A stretch of 64,000 nucleotides of DNA from Phenylobacterium montanum (GCF_018135625.1 NZ_CP073078.1:5116501-5180500); one strand, 5' to 3'. Counted from the stretch's first letter, positions 8,436 to 18,162 are shown. A program made the numbers and translations. Notes: generated from the letters alone by a model not told the origin.

Positions 8436-8894
8436 ATGGCTGATGCGGACTTTGGCGCGCCGCCGAAGGGTGGCTGGGCGCCGATGGTGGCCGAACTTCT
8501 GGTCACGGACATCGGCGCAAGCCTCCGCTTCTGGCGCGAGGTCCTGGGGTTCTCTATCGCCTATCAACGGCCGGACGAGGGCTTCGCCTATCTGGAGCGA
8601 CCCGAAGGAGCGCAGGTGATGCTGCACCAGCGCTGCGGGGTGTGGGAAACCGGGCCGATGGCGGCGCCGTTCGGTCGCGGGGTGATGTTCCAGGTCTATG
8701 CCGACGATCTCGGCTCAGTCGAGGCGGCGATCGCCCGGGCTGGCGTTCCGCTGCACGCTGGCCCGCGCGAGGTCTGGCGCCGCCACGGCGATCGTGAGGG
8801 CGGCCAACGGGAGGTGTTTGTGCTCGATCCCGATGGTTATCTGGTGATGGTCGCCCAGACCCTGGGCCAGCGCCCCTTGCAGCAACAGGCCTGA
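8436..8894 (+). CDS. VOC-superfamily (glyoxalase/bleomycin-resistance fold) protein
   Basis: 152-aa protein with the paired beta-alpha-beta-beta-beta units of the vicinal oxygen chelate fold. [20 protein letters not shown] starts the first unit and [20 protein letters not shown] the second. [14 protein letters not shown] closes the domain and provides the usual position for a metal-proximal acidic residue. A strong AGGAGG ribosome site precedes the ATG. The subfamily (dioxygenase, isomerase or antibiotic-binding) cannot be told. It lies 62 bases before metG but metG has its own candidate promoter. Confidence 0.82.
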   Translation: MADADFGAPPKGGWAPMVAELLVTDIGASLRFWREVLGFSIAYQRPDEGFAYLERPEGAQVMLHQRCGVWETGPMAAPFGRGVMFQVYADDLGSVEAAIARAGVPLHAGPREVWRRHGDREGGQREVFVLDPDGYLVMVAQTLGQRPLQQQA

Positions 8895-8900
8895 CCCGCT

Positions 8901-8929
8901 TTGGCTTTGGCGGCATTCCGCCTTATATG
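8901..8929 (+). promoter_or_regulatory. Candidate sigma-70-type promoter of metG
   Basis: TTGGCT (8901-8906) and TATATG (8924-8929) are separated by 17 bases, giving a predicted transcript start near 8936, about 20 bases before the metG ATG. An in-frame start codon at 8927 would lie inside the -10 element, which supports translation starting at 8957. Confidence 0.4.
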
Positions 8930-8956
8930 CGCGCCTTCCTTGTTTCCGAGACCGAC

Positions 8957-10663
8957 ATGGCCCGCATCCTGATCACCTCCGCCTTGCCCTACATCAACGG
9001 GATCAAGCACCTGGGGAATCTGGCCGGGTCGATGCTGCCGGCCGACATCTATGCCCGCTTCCAGCGCGCCCGCGGCCACGAGACCCTCTATATCTGCGCC
9101 ACGGACGAGCACGGCACCCCGGCCGAGCTGGCCGCCGCCGAGGCCGGCCAGGACGTGTTCACCTATTGCGAGGAGCAGCACCGGGCGCAGCACGACGTCG
9201 GCCGCGCCTTCGGCCTGTCCTGGGACTGGTTCGGCCGCTCGTCCTCGCCGCAGAACAAGGTTCTGACCCAGCACTTCGCCGAGGTCCTGGAGAACAATGG
9301 CCTGGTGGAGGAGCGAACCGACCGTATGGTCTATTCGTTGGCCGACAAGCGCTTCCTGCCCGACCGCTATATCGAGGGGACCTGCCCGCACTGCGGCTAT
9401 GAAAAGGCGCGCGGCGACCAGTGCGACAATTGCGGCAACCTTCTGGACCCGGTCGACCTGATCAATCCCTATTCGGTGATCTCCGGCTCGCGGGATCTGG
9501 AGGTGCGCGACACCCGCCACCTCTATCTGTTGCAGACGAAGATGCAGGATCGCATCAGGGGCTTCGTCGACCAGAAGGCCGACTGGCCGACCCTGGCCCG
9601 CTCGATCGCCTACAAGCACCTGGACGAGGGCCTGATCGACCGCGGCATCACCCGCGACCTGGCCTGGGGCGTGCCGGTGACCCGGGGCGGGGCGCCGCGC
9701 CCGGGATTTGAGGACAAGGTGTTCTACGTCTGGTTCGATGCGCCGATCGAATACATCGCCGCCACCCACGAGTGGGCCGACGCGACCGGCGCCGACTGGG
9801 AGCGCTGGTGGCGCACCGACAAGGGCGCGGGCGACGTGCGCTATGTCGAGTTCATGGGCAAGGACAACGTCGCCTTCCACACGGTCAGCTTCCCCGCCAC
9901 CATCCTGGGCTCGGAGGAGCCGTGGAAGCTGGTGGACATGCTCAAGGCCTTCAACTGGCTGAACTGGTACGGCGGCAAGTTCTCCACCTCGCAGAAGCGC
10001 GGTGTCTTCATGGACCAGGCGCTGGAGATCCTGCCGGCCGACCTGTGGCGCTGGTACCTGACCGCCAACAGCCCGGAGGGCTCGGACACCGCCTTCACCT
10101 GGGAGCAGTTCGTCACCGCCGCCAACAAGGACCTGGCCGACGTGTTCGGCAACTTCGTCAACCGGATCCTGAAGTTCAACGAGAGCAAGTTCGAGGGCGT
10201 GGTCCCGGCGGGCGGCGAGCCCGGGCCGCTGGAAGATAAGCTTTACGCCGACGTCGCCGCACGCCTGGCTGAACTGACCGAGCTGATGGAGGCGATCGAG
10301 GTTCGCAAGTCGGCCCAGGCGCTCAGGGCGCTATGGGTGCTGGGCAACGAGTACCTGCAGGAGGCCGCGCCCTGGACCGCGATCAAGACCGACGCGGCGC
10401 GGGCGGCGGTGATCGTGCGTACGGCCATCAACCTCGTCGGCCTGTTCGCCAGGGTCTCGGCCCCGGTGGTCCCGTTCGCGGCGGAGAAGATCGCCGAGGC
10501 GCTGGGCGAGTCGTACCCGCCGACCTGGCCCAGCACGGACATCGCCGCCGAGCTGTCGCGCATCGAGGCCGGGCGGCCGGTGCGCGCGCCCGAGGTGCTG
10601 TTCAAGAAGATCGAGGACACCCAGGTCGCCGAATGGACCGAGCGGTTCGGCGGGGCGGAGTAG
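8957..10663 (+). CDS. metG: Methionyl-tRNA synthetase
   Basis: 568-aa class I aminoacyl-tRNA synthetase charging tRNA-Met in the cytosol. The ATP-binding HIGH-like site is [13 protein letters not shown] (near residue 12), the zinc knuckle is [18 protein letters not shown] (near 142-160), and the KMSKS-like loop is KFSTSQKRG (near 340), the KFSTS form known for this enzyme. An anticodon-binding helical domain fills the C-terminus; there is no C-terminal tRNA-binding (EMAP/Arc1p-like) extension, consistent with the length. The start at 8957 rather than 8927 follows from the promoter position and the family N-terminus [12 protein letters not shown]. Confidence 0.96.
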   Translation: MARILITSALPYINGIKHLGNLAGSMLPADIYARFQRARGHETLYICATDEHGTPAELAAAEAGQDVFTYCEEQHRAQHDVGRAFGLSWDWFGRSSSPQNKVLTQHFAEVLENNGLVEERTDRMVYSLADKRFLPDRYIEGTCPHCGYEKARGDQCDNCGNLLDPVDLINPYSVISGSRDLEVRDTRHLYLLQTKMQDRIRGFVDQKADWPTLARSIAYKHLDEGLIDRGITRDLAWGVPVTRGGAPRPGFEDKVFYVWFDAPIEYIAATHEWADATGADWERWWRTDKGAGDVRYVEFMGKDNVAFHTVSFPATILGSEEPWKLVDMLKAFNWLNWYGGKFSTSQKRGVFMDQALEILPADLWRWYLTANSPEGSDTAFTWEQFVTAANKDLADVFGNFVNRILKFNESKFEGVVPAGGEPGPLEDKLYADVAARLAELTELMEAIEVRKSAQALRALWVLGNEYLQEAAPWTAIKTDAARAAVIVRTAINLVGLFARVSAPVVPFAAEKIAEALGESYPPTWPSTDIAAELSRIEAGRPVRAPEVLFKKIEDTQVAEWTERFGGAE

Positions 10664-10666
10664 GGG

Positions 10667-11374
10667 CTATTTCTTCTTGTGGTGCGCCGCCTCTTCGCCC
10701 GGCTTAATGTCCAGCCAGTCGGGCATCAGGGCGTTGTAGGGGGCCACCGCGTCGAGGCCGATCACCACCCCGCGATAGCCCTCCCACATCATGTGCAGGG
10801 CGACGTAGAACACGATCGCCACCCCCACATAGCCCAGCCAGCGCATGCGGTGCAGGAACTTGGCGATGGCGTTGGCCGCCAGGCCCGTCAGGCCGATCGA
10901 GAGCAGGAGGCCGAACACCAGGATGTAGGGGTGGGCGTGGGCCGCGCCCGCCACGGCCAGCACATTGTCCAGCGACATGGAAAGGTCGGCGGCCAGGATG
11001 TGCAGGAAGGCCTGGGACAGGGTCTTGGCCGGCGGGTCGGCCTGATCGCGCGCGGCGCGGCCCTGGGCCCTGAGTTCGCCCACCATCTTCAGGCACACCC
11101 ACAAGAGCAGTATGCCGCCAGCGAGGGTCAGGCCGATCAGGTTCAACAGCTGAGCGGCCGCCAGGGCGAAGGCGATGCGCATGACCACGGCCGCGGCCAG
11201 GCCCAGCAGGATGGCGAGCCGGCGATCCTTGGGCGTCAGGCCGCTGGTCGAAATGCCCACGGCGACGGCGTTGTCGCCGGCCAGCACCAGGTCGATCAGC
11301 ACCACCTGGACCAGGGCGGAAAGCGGCCCGATCCACATCGCGCCAGCCAGGCTCGCAAAGAAGGTCTGCCCCAT
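10667..11374 (-). CDS. TerC/YjbE-family integral membrane protein
   Basis: 235-aa inner-membrane protein with about seven hydrophobic segments. The family hallmark VLIDLVLAGDNAVAVG near residue 25 and its internal repeat LSMSLDNVLAVAGAAH (near 120) contain the paired acidic/Asn residues thought to bind a metal ion. Proteins of this group are linked to manganese or calcium export and tellurite resistance; which applies here is unknown. The gene converges on metG with a three-base gap. I saw no yybP-ykoY-type riboswitch upstream. Confidence 0.87.
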   Translation of the reverse strand: MGQTFFASLAGAMWIGPLSALVQVVLIDLVLAGDNAVAVGISTSGLTPKDRRLAILLGLAAAVVMRIAFALAAAQLLNLIGLTLAGGILLLWVCLKMVGELRAQGRAARDQADPPAKTLSQAFLHILAADLSMSLDNVLAVAGAAHAHPYILVFGLLLSIGLTGLAANAIAKFLHRMRWLGYVGVAIVFYVALHMMWEGYRGVVIGLDAVAPYNALMPDWLDIKPGEEAAHHKKK

Positions 11375-11433
11375 CAGGGATCAATGAAGTTTTGGCGCGG
11401 CGCTGGCAAGCGCTCGTCCGTGAAGCTTGGGCG

Positions 11434-12657
11434 TCAGCGGGCCGGCTCGGCCTGACGTCCGGCGGCCCGGGCGGCGGCGTGCTCTTCGTCGGCCAGCATG
11501 GCGGCGCGGGCGGCTGCGCGGGCCCGGCGGCGCTCGGCCCGGTCGCGCTCGGCGGTGTGGCGCGCCGCGGCGACCAGCACCACCACCACCAGGATCAGCA
11601 GCAGGACGGCCAGGATCGAGCTCACGGGAACCTTGCCCAGCCCCGGCAGGTCGACATCGCCCATGTGCAGGTTGAACAGGCCCAGGCTCTGGGCGGGGGG
11701 TTGTTCGGCCATTGGCGCTGGTTTGACCGGTCGCTCCAGCGACAGCAGCGGCAGCGCCTGGGCTGCGCCGTCCAGATGAGCGACCAGATCGGCCCTCAGC
11801 GGGCCCCCGGCCGAGCCGGGCTGGGGCTGGACCTGCCAGGCGAAACTCGGCGACGGCGCGGTCAGGGAATCAGCGGCTGGCGCTTGCAGGGTCTGGGGCG
11901 CGGCTGGGGTGATCAGATAGCCGTCTCCGCTGAGGCTGGCGGTGACGTCGAAATGGCGCGCCTCTTGGCCCAGGCCGTTCTTGGCCGCCTCGTTGCGGAT
12001 GCGGGCGTAGAGGTCGGCGGGCAGGGTCAGGGTGACCGAACCCGGCTTGCCGGCCGCGAGATCGTCGCTGACCACGAAGCCGGAGCCGTCGGCCACCGGA
12101 CCCCGGAGGGCGCCTTGCATCTGGGCCAGGCGCTCGCTGACTGCGGCGGGGGCCGGCGCCGCGGGCCTGGCGGCGGCCGAAGGCGCCGGCTGGCTGGGGC
12201 GCAGCCCATGGCGCTGGGCGGTGAGGCGAGCTGCGGGGGCGCCGTGGGGCGTCATCCCCCAGACATGGGTGTTGCGGGCCCATTGGCGGTGAGGGTGGCG
12301 ATGGGGCGACGGCGAAGCCTCGGCCAGGGCCGGCGCCGGCCTGGCTGACGGCTGGTCGTAGCGGTGACCATAGACCCGGGCGCGCTCGTCCGCCGACATG
12401 TCCTCGGGGTTCGGGATCGGGGCCATGCTGGCGGTCTGGTCCGCCGGTGCGGGCGGCGGCGTCGGCGCGGCCTCGGCCGGCGGAGGCCCGCCGGCGAGAT
12501 CGGGTGCAGCGGGGGGCGGCGGCGCCTCTGCGGTGGCCATGGGCGGCGGCGGCGGAGCCTGCTCCGGCGGCGGGCCTTCGCAGCCGGCGACGAGCAGCAC
12601 CAGGACCCCGATGAGGCCGCTGGTGACGACGTCCCAAGCCTTCAGTCGCCAGCTCAC
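11434..12657 (-). CDS. Proline-rich lipobox protein with C-terminal transmembrane segment
   Basis: 407-aa protein not assigned to a family. With a GTG start at 12657 the N-terminus is a lipoprotein-type signal ending LVLLVAGC at residue 26, followed by a long Pro/Ala-rich stretch (about 28-190). A possible folded domain (about 200-345) contains VTLTLPADLYARIRNEA and FDVTASLSGDGYLITP. Then comes a strong hydrophobic helix (SSILAVLLLILVVVVLVAA, near 350) and a short Arg/Ala-rich tail. A lipid anchor plus a second membrane anchor is unusual. A longer GTG start at 12789 is possible but would bury the lipobox. It lies downstream of rlmB on the same strand. Confidence 0.62.
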   Translation of the reverse strand: MSWRLKAWDVVTSGLIGVLVLLVAGCEGPPPEQAPPPPPMATAEAPPPPAAPDLAGGPPPAEAAPTPPPAPADQTASMAPIPNPEDMSADERARVYGHRYDQPSARPAPALAEASPSPHRHPHRQWARNTHVWGMTPHGAPAARLTAQRHGLRPSQPAPSAAARPAAPAPAAVSERLAQMQGALRGPVADGSGFVVSDDLAAGKPGSVTLTLPADLYARIRNEAAKNGLGQEARHFDVTASLSGDGYLITPAAPQTLQAPAADSLTAPSPSFAWQVQPQPGSAGGPLRADLVAHLDGAAQALPLLSLERPVKPAPMAEQPPAQSLGLFNLHMGDVDLPGLGKVPVSSILAVLLLILVVVVLVAAARHTAERDRAERRRARAAARAAMLADEEHAAARAAGRQAEPAR

Positions 12658-12793
12658 TGTCAAAATCCGCGCCTTTCCTACAGCACTGGCGTCCGCGCTT
12701 GCGCCCAACGGTCGGACGCAAGGGGGCCAGAGAACCACGCTCAAGCCGGAAATCAACAAAATTAACCTGTGTCGGGGAAGGTCATTCACCCCT

Positions 12794-12825
12794 AAAGCGA
12801 GATATTGGTTGGGTTTTCTCGCTTT
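12794..12825. repeat. Short inverted repeat
   Basis: AAAGCGAGA (12794-12802) and TCTCGCTTT (12817-12825) are perfect complements separated by 14 bases. It lies between rlmB and the lipobox-protein gene, both on the minus strand. A weak transcription pause or terminator for rlmB is possible; no clear T-run follows on the minus strand. Confidence 0.35.
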
Positions 12826-12852
12826 TGGCGGCGCCGGGTGCGACGCTTTGCG

Positions 12853-13698
12853 TTAACCTTTGGCGCCGGTTCCGCGGGGCCGCGACAGCTCATAGAGGGC
12901 CACGGCGGCCGCGGCCGAGACGTTCAGGCTCTCGAAGCCGCCGGGCATGGGGATTCGGGCCAGGGCGTCGCAGTGTTCGCTGACCAGGCGCCGGATGCCC
13001 TCGCCCTCGGAACCCAGCACCAGCACGGTGGGCCGCTCGTCCAGCACCGCTTCCAGCGTTTCCTGAGCGGCGCCGTCCAGGCCCACGGCCCGCCAGCCGA
13101 GGTCGGCCAGCCGCTCCAGGGCGCGCGACAGGTTGGTGACCCGGGCGTGGGGCAGGATGTCGACCGCGCCCACCGCCGCCTTGGCCAGGGCGCCGGCGAG
13201 GGCGGGGGCGTTGCGGTCCTGCAGGATGATCCCCCTGGCCCCGAAGGCAGCGGCCGAACGGAAGATGGCGCCGACGTTCTGGGGATCGGTCAGCTGGTCC
13301 AGCATGACCAGGGGGCCGGACCGGTCCTCGGCCAGCTCGTCCAAGGGCAGGGGCTCCAGCGGGTCGATCTTCAGGGCGACGCCCTGGTGCACGGCGCCAG
13401 CGGGCAGGGCGCGGGCGATCTGGGCCGCATCGGCGATCTCCAGCGCAGGCGGCTGGCCGAATCGTTCGGTGAGCTGACGGGCGCGGTCCTCGCTCGCCAG
13501 CAGGCGCCGCGGCTTCTCCCGGCGCGGGTTGGCCAGGGCCGCCTCGACCGCGTGCCAGCCCCACAGCCAGTCGCTCGAAGCCTTGTCATGTGCGGATTTG
13601 TGCGGCGCTTTGTGGGGGCCGGGACGCCCCTGGCTCGGCCGTTCCGCCCCCGTCTTCGGACGAAATTTCCGGTCGTTGCGTTCGCGAAAAGAGGCCAC
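12853..13698 (-). CDS. rlmB: 23S rRNA (guanosine-2'-O-)-methyltransferase RlmB (TrmH/SpoU family)
   Basis: 281-aa SPOUT-class methyltransferase expected to methylate the ribose of G2251 in 23S rRNA. An Arg/Lys-rich N-terminal segment precedes the substrate-binding domain (WLWGWHAVEAAL), followed by the catalytic domain with the three SpoU motifs: LDQLTDPQNVGAIFRSAAAFG, VLGSEGEGI, and IPMPGGFESLNVSAAAAVAL. The GTG start at 13698 is preferred; an ATG at 13764 would extend it by 22 residues and place its 5' end across the divergent tRNA promoter candidate. Either start leaves the domains unchanged. Confidence 0.87.
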   Translation of the reverse strand: MASFRERNDRKFRPKTGAERPSQGRPGPHKAPHKSAHDKASSDWLWGWHAVEAALANPRREKPRRLLASEDRARQLTERFGQPPALEIADAAQIARALPAGAVHQGVALKIDPLEPLPLDELAEDRSGPLVMLDQLTDPQNVGAIFRSAAAFGARGIILQDRNAPALAGALAKAAVGAVDILPHARVTNLSRALERLADLGWRAVGLDGAAQETLEAVLDERPTVLVLGSEGEGIRRLVSEHCDALARIPMPGGFESLNVSAAAAVALYELSRPRGTGAKG

Positions 13699-13704
13699 TA
13701 TAAG
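13676..13704 (+). promoter_or_regulatory. Candidate promoter of the tRNA-Tyr/tRNA-Gly/tuf unit
   Basis: TTGCGT (13676-13681) and TATAAG (13699-13704) with a 17-base spacer face the tRNA genes. The predicted transcript would start near 13711, about 145 bases before tRNA-Tyr. The element overlaps the 5' end of rlmB on the opposite strand. No better sigma-70-type pair was seen closer to the tRNA. Confidence 0.35.
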
Positions 13705-13855
13705 ACGCGCTCCATTTTGGGGCCTCGAAGCCTCCGCGGCGCCGGCCGAGCGATGTGCTATCATCTCTCGGCTCTGCAGGCGGAGGTTTTTTGTTCGAGG
13801 GCCGTGGCCATCCGGCCAAGGCTTTCGGGCGAAGATCGATGCTTCCGGCGCGCGC

Positions 13856-13941
13856 GGGGGAATGTCCCGAGCGGCAAAGGGGGCGGACTGTAAATCCGCT
13901 GGCGTACGCCTTCGTAGGTTCGAGTCCTACTTCCCCCACCA
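13856..13941 (+). tRNA. tRNA-Tyr (GTA)
   Basis: Class II tRNA with acceptor arm GGGGGAA pairing TTCCCCC, encoded CCA end (13939-13941), anticodon GTA at 13890-13892 in a standard loop, a long variable arm (about 13900-13915), and T-loop GGTTCGAGTCC. The first gene of the tRNA-Tyr, tRNA-Gly, tuf unit, an order also known around tufB in enterobacteria. Confidence 0.96.
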
Positions 13942-14095
13942 CGCGCGCCGAGGCTGAAGATCCGGTCCCCAGAACGCAGGTTTTGGATCCCGGTCGGGAG
14001 CCAAGGCTGCGCTACCGTGTTTCTGGGCTCAGGCTGACCGGCGACGCCGGCCTGGACCGACTGGAGGAGTTTCGCGGCTCGACCGCTTCACCCTT

Positions 14096-14169
14096 GCGGG
14101 TATAGCACAATGGTAGTGCAGCAGCCTTCCAAGCTGAGGATGCGGGTTCGATTCCCGCTACCCGCTCCA
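14096..14169 (+). tRNA. tRNA-Gly (TCC)
   Basis: Acceptor arm GCGGGTA pairs with TACCCGC, the CCA end is encoded (14167-14169), the D stem is GCAC/GTGC, the anticodon TCC is at 14128-14130, and the T arm is CGGGTTCGATTCCCG. The first pair of the anticodon stem is a G-A mismatch. It ends 55 bases before tuf copy 1 and is likely cut from the same transcript. Confidence 0.96.
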
Positions 14170-14224
14170 GATTTTCGAGACCCCAACCCGCGCCCCTCAA
14201 AACCGCGCCACTACAGGTAAGACG

Positions 14225-15415
<1,191 letters not shown>

Positions 15416-15446
15416 TCGCGTCTCAGCCTATCCAGGCTGAACAGGG

Positions 15447-15480
15447 CGGCCGTCGGGGGAACACCCCCGGCGGCCGTTTT
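15447..15480 (+). terminator. Intrinsic terminator of tuf copy 1
   Basis: A 13-pair stem (CGGCCGTCGGGGG with CCCCCGGCGGCCG, one G-U pair), four-base loop AACA and TTTT. The same hairpin with a diverged loop side follows tuf copy 2. Confidence 0.92.
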
Positions 15481-15528
15481 GCGTACATGGGCATGGAACC
15501 GGCGCCCGTTCCGACGTATCATGGCGGC

Positions 15529-15786
15529 ATGTCGTTCCATGTCCTCAGGGTTCAGCCGGGGACCGACCCCGCCCCGCCGCAATCCCAGCATCGGGTGCTG
15601 ATCTCCTATACCCGATGGGGAGACAGCCCCTCGGCCCTGACCGAGGACGAACGCGGCGCGATCATGCGCTATGACCGCGCCCAGGCCACCGGCTTCGACC
15701 GCGCCCAGGACGCGGCGCTCGACTGGGCCCGGCGCCAGAGCTTCAGCGTCGAGAACGTCTATATCGAGATCGACCCCGAAGTCTGA
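15529..15786 (+). CDS. Small conserved-looking hypothetical protein (85 aa)
   Basis: Unrecognised small soluble protein beginning MSFHVLRVQPG. It contains RVLISYTRWGD, an acidic ALTEDERGAIMRYDRAQ helix-like region, and ends FSVENVYIEIDPEV. No signal peptide or membrane segment. An ATG at 15487 would add 14 residues, but it sits directly after the tuf terminator and lacks a ribosome site, so 15529 is preferred. The reading frame shows the normal GC-rich third-position bias of its neighbours. Function unknown; whether it is expressed depends on a promoter in the short space after the terminator. Confidence 0.55.
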   Translation: MSFHVLRVQPGTDPAPPQSQHRVLISYTRWGDSPSALTEDERGAIMRYDRAQATGFDRAQDAALDWARRQSFSVENVYIEIDPEV

Positions 15787-15862
15787 TCAGCCCAATCTCA
15801 AGCTTGGCTGAACCGCCGACGCGCCTAAGCTGTCGCCTGAGAGCAGCCATGGGGGAAGACGG

Positions 15863-16993
15863 ATGTCGTTGTCGCGCAGGGGGCTGCTCGCTGGCGCCGT
15901 AGCGGCTTCGCTGGCGGGACCGCGAGCTTTCGCCGCGCCCACGGACCCCATCGTCGTCAATGCGCTGGGCAATCTCTGGGACCCCAATCTGTCGCTCGGC
16001 GAAAAGAACCCGATCCGGCCGGGCGGCGAGGTGCTCGAGGTCGACGACCGCGCCATCGCCGACGCCAGGGCGGCGCGGCTAAGCGCCATCAACATCACGG
16101 TCGGCTATGTCGCGGGGCCGGGCGACCCGCATCAGGAGACGCTCAAATCGCTGGACCGATGGGACGGGCTCGTCGCCGGCAATGCCCGTGACCTGACGGT
16201 GGTGAACCGGGCGGCCGACATCGCGGGCGCCAAGGCGGCAGGCAAGATTGGCCTTATCTATGGCTTTCAGAATTCGGTCCAGGTCGGCGAGCAACTGCAG
16301 CACCTGGACGAATATGTCCGCCGCGGCGTGCGGGTGTTCCAGCTGACCTATAACGACAGGAACATGATGGGCGGCGGGTCGGTGGCGCCGGAGGATACGC
16401 CGCTGACGCCGCTGGGCCGCCAACTTGTCGAGCGCCTGAACAGCGCGCGGGTGATGGTCGATCTCTCGCACAGCGGCCGCCAGACCTGCCTCGACGCCAT
16501 CGCCGCGTCCAAGGCGCCGATCTCGATCAACCATACCGGCTGCAGGGCCCTGACCGACCTGCCGCGCAACAAGACCGACGAGGAGTTGAGGCTGGCGGCG
16601 GAGAAGGGCGGCTTCGTCGGGATCTATTTCATGCCCTTCCTCACCCCCGACGGGCGTCCCCACGCCAGCGCCGCCGCCGACCACATCGTCCATGCGCTGG
16701 GGGTCTGCGGCGAGGACCACATGGGCCTGGGCACCGACGGCTCGGCCACCGGCGTCGATGATCTGGTCCGCTACCAGTCAGCCCTCGCCAAAGAGATCGC
16801 CGAACGGCGGGCGGCGGGTGTCTCCGCCAAGGGCGAGGGCCCGGACACCTATCCGTTCGTGGTCGATCTGCGCGGCCCCGGCCAGTACGCGACCATCGTC
16901 GACCTGCTGTCGCGGCGCGGGGTCAAGGCGGCGGTGATCGACAAGGTGCTGGGCCGCAACTTCATCGATTACGCCGCGCGGGTTTGGGGCTAG
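15863..16993 (+). CDS. Membrane dipeptidase, peptidase family M19, exported
   Basis: 376-aa renal-dipeptidase-type zinc hydrolase. The N-terminus MSLSRRGLLAGAVAASLAG is a twin-arginine signal with an A-F-A-A cleavage region near residue 24, so export in folded form is expected. Family segments include KIGLIYGFQNS, VFQLTYNDRNMMGGG, VMVDLSHSGRQTCLDAI with the metal-binding His, PISINHTGCRAL and GLGTDGSA. The canonical first metal pair (HxD near the N-terminus) is not obvious: LGNLWDPNLS occupies that place. Substrates of the family are dipeptides including D-amino-acid forms. GGGGGAAG precedes the start. It stands between tuf and tRNA-Trp. Confidence 0.87.
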   Translation: MSLSRRGLLAGAVAASLAGPRAFAAPTDPIVVNALGNLWDPNLSLGEKNPIRPGGEVLEVDDRAIADARAARLSAINITVGYVAGPGDPHQETLKSLDRWDGLVAGNARDLTVVNRAADIAGAKAAGKIGLIYGFQNSVQVGEQLQHLDEYVRRGVRVFQLTYNDRNMMGGGSVAPEDTPLTPLGRQLVERLNSARVMVDLSHSGRQTCLDAIAASKAPISINHTGCRALTDLPRNKTDEELRLAAEKGGFVGIYFMPFLTPDGRPHASAAADHIVHALGVCGEDHMGLGTDGSATGVDDLVRYQSALAKEIAERRAAGVSAKGEGPDTYPFVVDLRGPGQYATIVDLLSRRGVKAAVIDKVLGRNFIDYAARVWG

Positions 16994-17022
16994 CGGCGCC
17001 GCAAATCGTCCGCCGCAAACCC

Positions 17023-17050
17023 TTGCTCCAGAGGCCCGCCGCTGATAAAC
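17023..17050 (+). promoter_or_regulatory. Candidate promoter of tRNA-Trp-secE-nusG
   Basis: TTGCTC (17023-17028) and ATAAAC (17045-17050) with a 16-base spacer lie about 75 bases before tRNA-Trp, in the gap after the dipeptidase gene. The match is modest. Confidence 0.25.
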
Positions 17051-17122
17051 GACGCGGCTCCGGCGAAAGCCGATCGCGCCGGCGGGCCTCTCCGCCTTCC
17101 GGCGCGTTTGGTTTTGGCCTGA

Positions 17123-17198
17123 AGGAGTGTAGCTCAGCTGGTAGAGCATCGGTCTCCAAAACCGAGGGCCGGGGGTTCGAGTCCCTCCACTCCTGCCA
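17123..17198 (+). tRNA. tRNA-Trp (CCA)
   Basis: Acceptor stem AGGAGTG pairs with CACTCCT, discriminator G, encoded CCA end (17196-17198), anticodon CCA at 17156-17158, D arm GCTCAGCTGGTAGAGC and T arm GGGGGTTCGAGTCCCTC. It lies 63 bases before secE, the common bacterial order. Confidence 0.96.
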
Positions 17199-17261
17199 TT
17201 CAATTTTCGTTTGGGCCGCCCATGGGGTCGGCCTGCAGAGTCTAGAGAGTCGAAGCCGTCT

Positions 17262-17588
17262 ATGGCCAGAACACCAGGCGCCAGACCGCAAGCCCCCAAG
17301 GCCCGGCCCGCAAGGCCGCAGGCCCAGCCGGCTGTCGTCTCGGCCGGGTCCGCCGTTTCCAAGGCCGCCGAGGCTTCGGCTCCGAAAAAGCCGTTCAACC
17401 CGGCCCTGTTCGCGCGCGAAGTCCGCGCCGAGGCCCGCAAGATCACCTGGACCACCCGCAACGAGACCTGGATCACCTCGGTGATGGTCTTCATCATGGT
17501 GGTGATCAGCGCCGTCTACTTCCTCCTCATCGACGGGGCTCTGGGCGCGATCATGCAGGCGCTGCTCGGCTGGGCGGCCAAGGGATAA
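17262..17588 (+). CDS. secE: Preprotein translocase subunit SecE
   Basis: 108-aa single-span subunit that clamps SecY in the inner membrane. A long Ala/Pro/Lys-rich N-terminal tail (about 1-45) precedes the conserved amphipathic helix EVRAEARKITWTTRNETW and one transmembrane helix (about 75-98). ATG at 17262 is chosen as the N-terminus; an upstream GTG or ATG-like start in the same frame would begin beside the tRNA-Trp 3' end. Followed four bases later by nusG. Confidence 0.92.
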   Translation: MARTPGARPQAPKARPARPQAQPAVVSAGSAVSKAAEASAPKKPFNPALFAREVRAEARKITWTTRNETWITSVMVFIMVVISAVYFLLIDGALGAIMQALLGWAAKG

Positions 17589-17592
17589 GATC

Positions 17593-18162
17593 ATGAGCGC
17601 ACAAGCCGCCGAAATCGCGACCTCCAACCCGCGCCACAAGTGGTACATCGTCCACGCCTACTCGAACTTCGAGAAGAAGGTGGCCGAGTCCATCCGCGAG
17701 CAGGCCAAGAACCAGGGCCTGGAGGGGAACTTCTCCGAGATCCTGGTGCCGACCGAGGACGTGGTCGAGATCCGCCGCGGCCGCAAGGTCAACGCCGAGC
17801 GGAAGTTCTTCCCCGGCTATGTGCTGGTGAAGATGGACCTCACCGACGAGGCCTATCACCTGATCAAGAACACCCCGAAGGTCACCGGCTTTCTGGGTTC
17901 GGGCTCCAAGCCGATCCCGGTCTCCGAAAAGGAGGTCGCGCGGATCATCGGCGCCATCGAGGAAGGCGTCGAGCGGCCCAAGCCCACCATCAGCTTCGAA
18001 ATCGGCGAGACCGTGCGCGTCATCGACGGGCCGTTCGCCAGCTTCAACGGCTCCGTGGAGCAGGTTGACGAAGAACGCGCTCGCCTGCGCGTGACCGTGT
18101 CCATCTTCGGACGCGCCACGCCGGTCGAGCTCGAGTACGGCCAGGTGGAAAAGACCGCCTGA
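17593..18162 (+). CDS. nusG: Transcription termination/antitermination factor NusG
   Basis: 189-aa transcription factor binding RNA polymerase, Rho and ribosomal protein S10. The NGN domain begins KWYIVHAYSNFEKKVAESI (near residue 17), with the core EILVPTEDVVEIRRGRK and FFPGYVLVKMDL. The C-terminal KOW domain is GPFASFNGSVEQVDEERARLRV. Length is normal. It forms a unit with secE. Confidence 0.97.
   Translation: MSAQAAEIATSNPRHKWYIVHAYSNFEKKVAESIREQAKNQGLEGNFSEILVPTEDVVEIRRGRKVNAERKFFPGYVLVKMDLTDEAYHLIKNTPKVTGFLGSGSKPIPVSEKEVARIIGAIEEGVERPKPTISFEIGETVRVIDGPFASFNGSVEQVDEERARLRVTVSIFGRATPVELEYGQVEKTA

Noticed and set aside
11375-11433. Manganese (yybP-ykoY) riboswitch for the TerC-like gene
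   Set aside because: The gap is too short and shows no recognisable fold.
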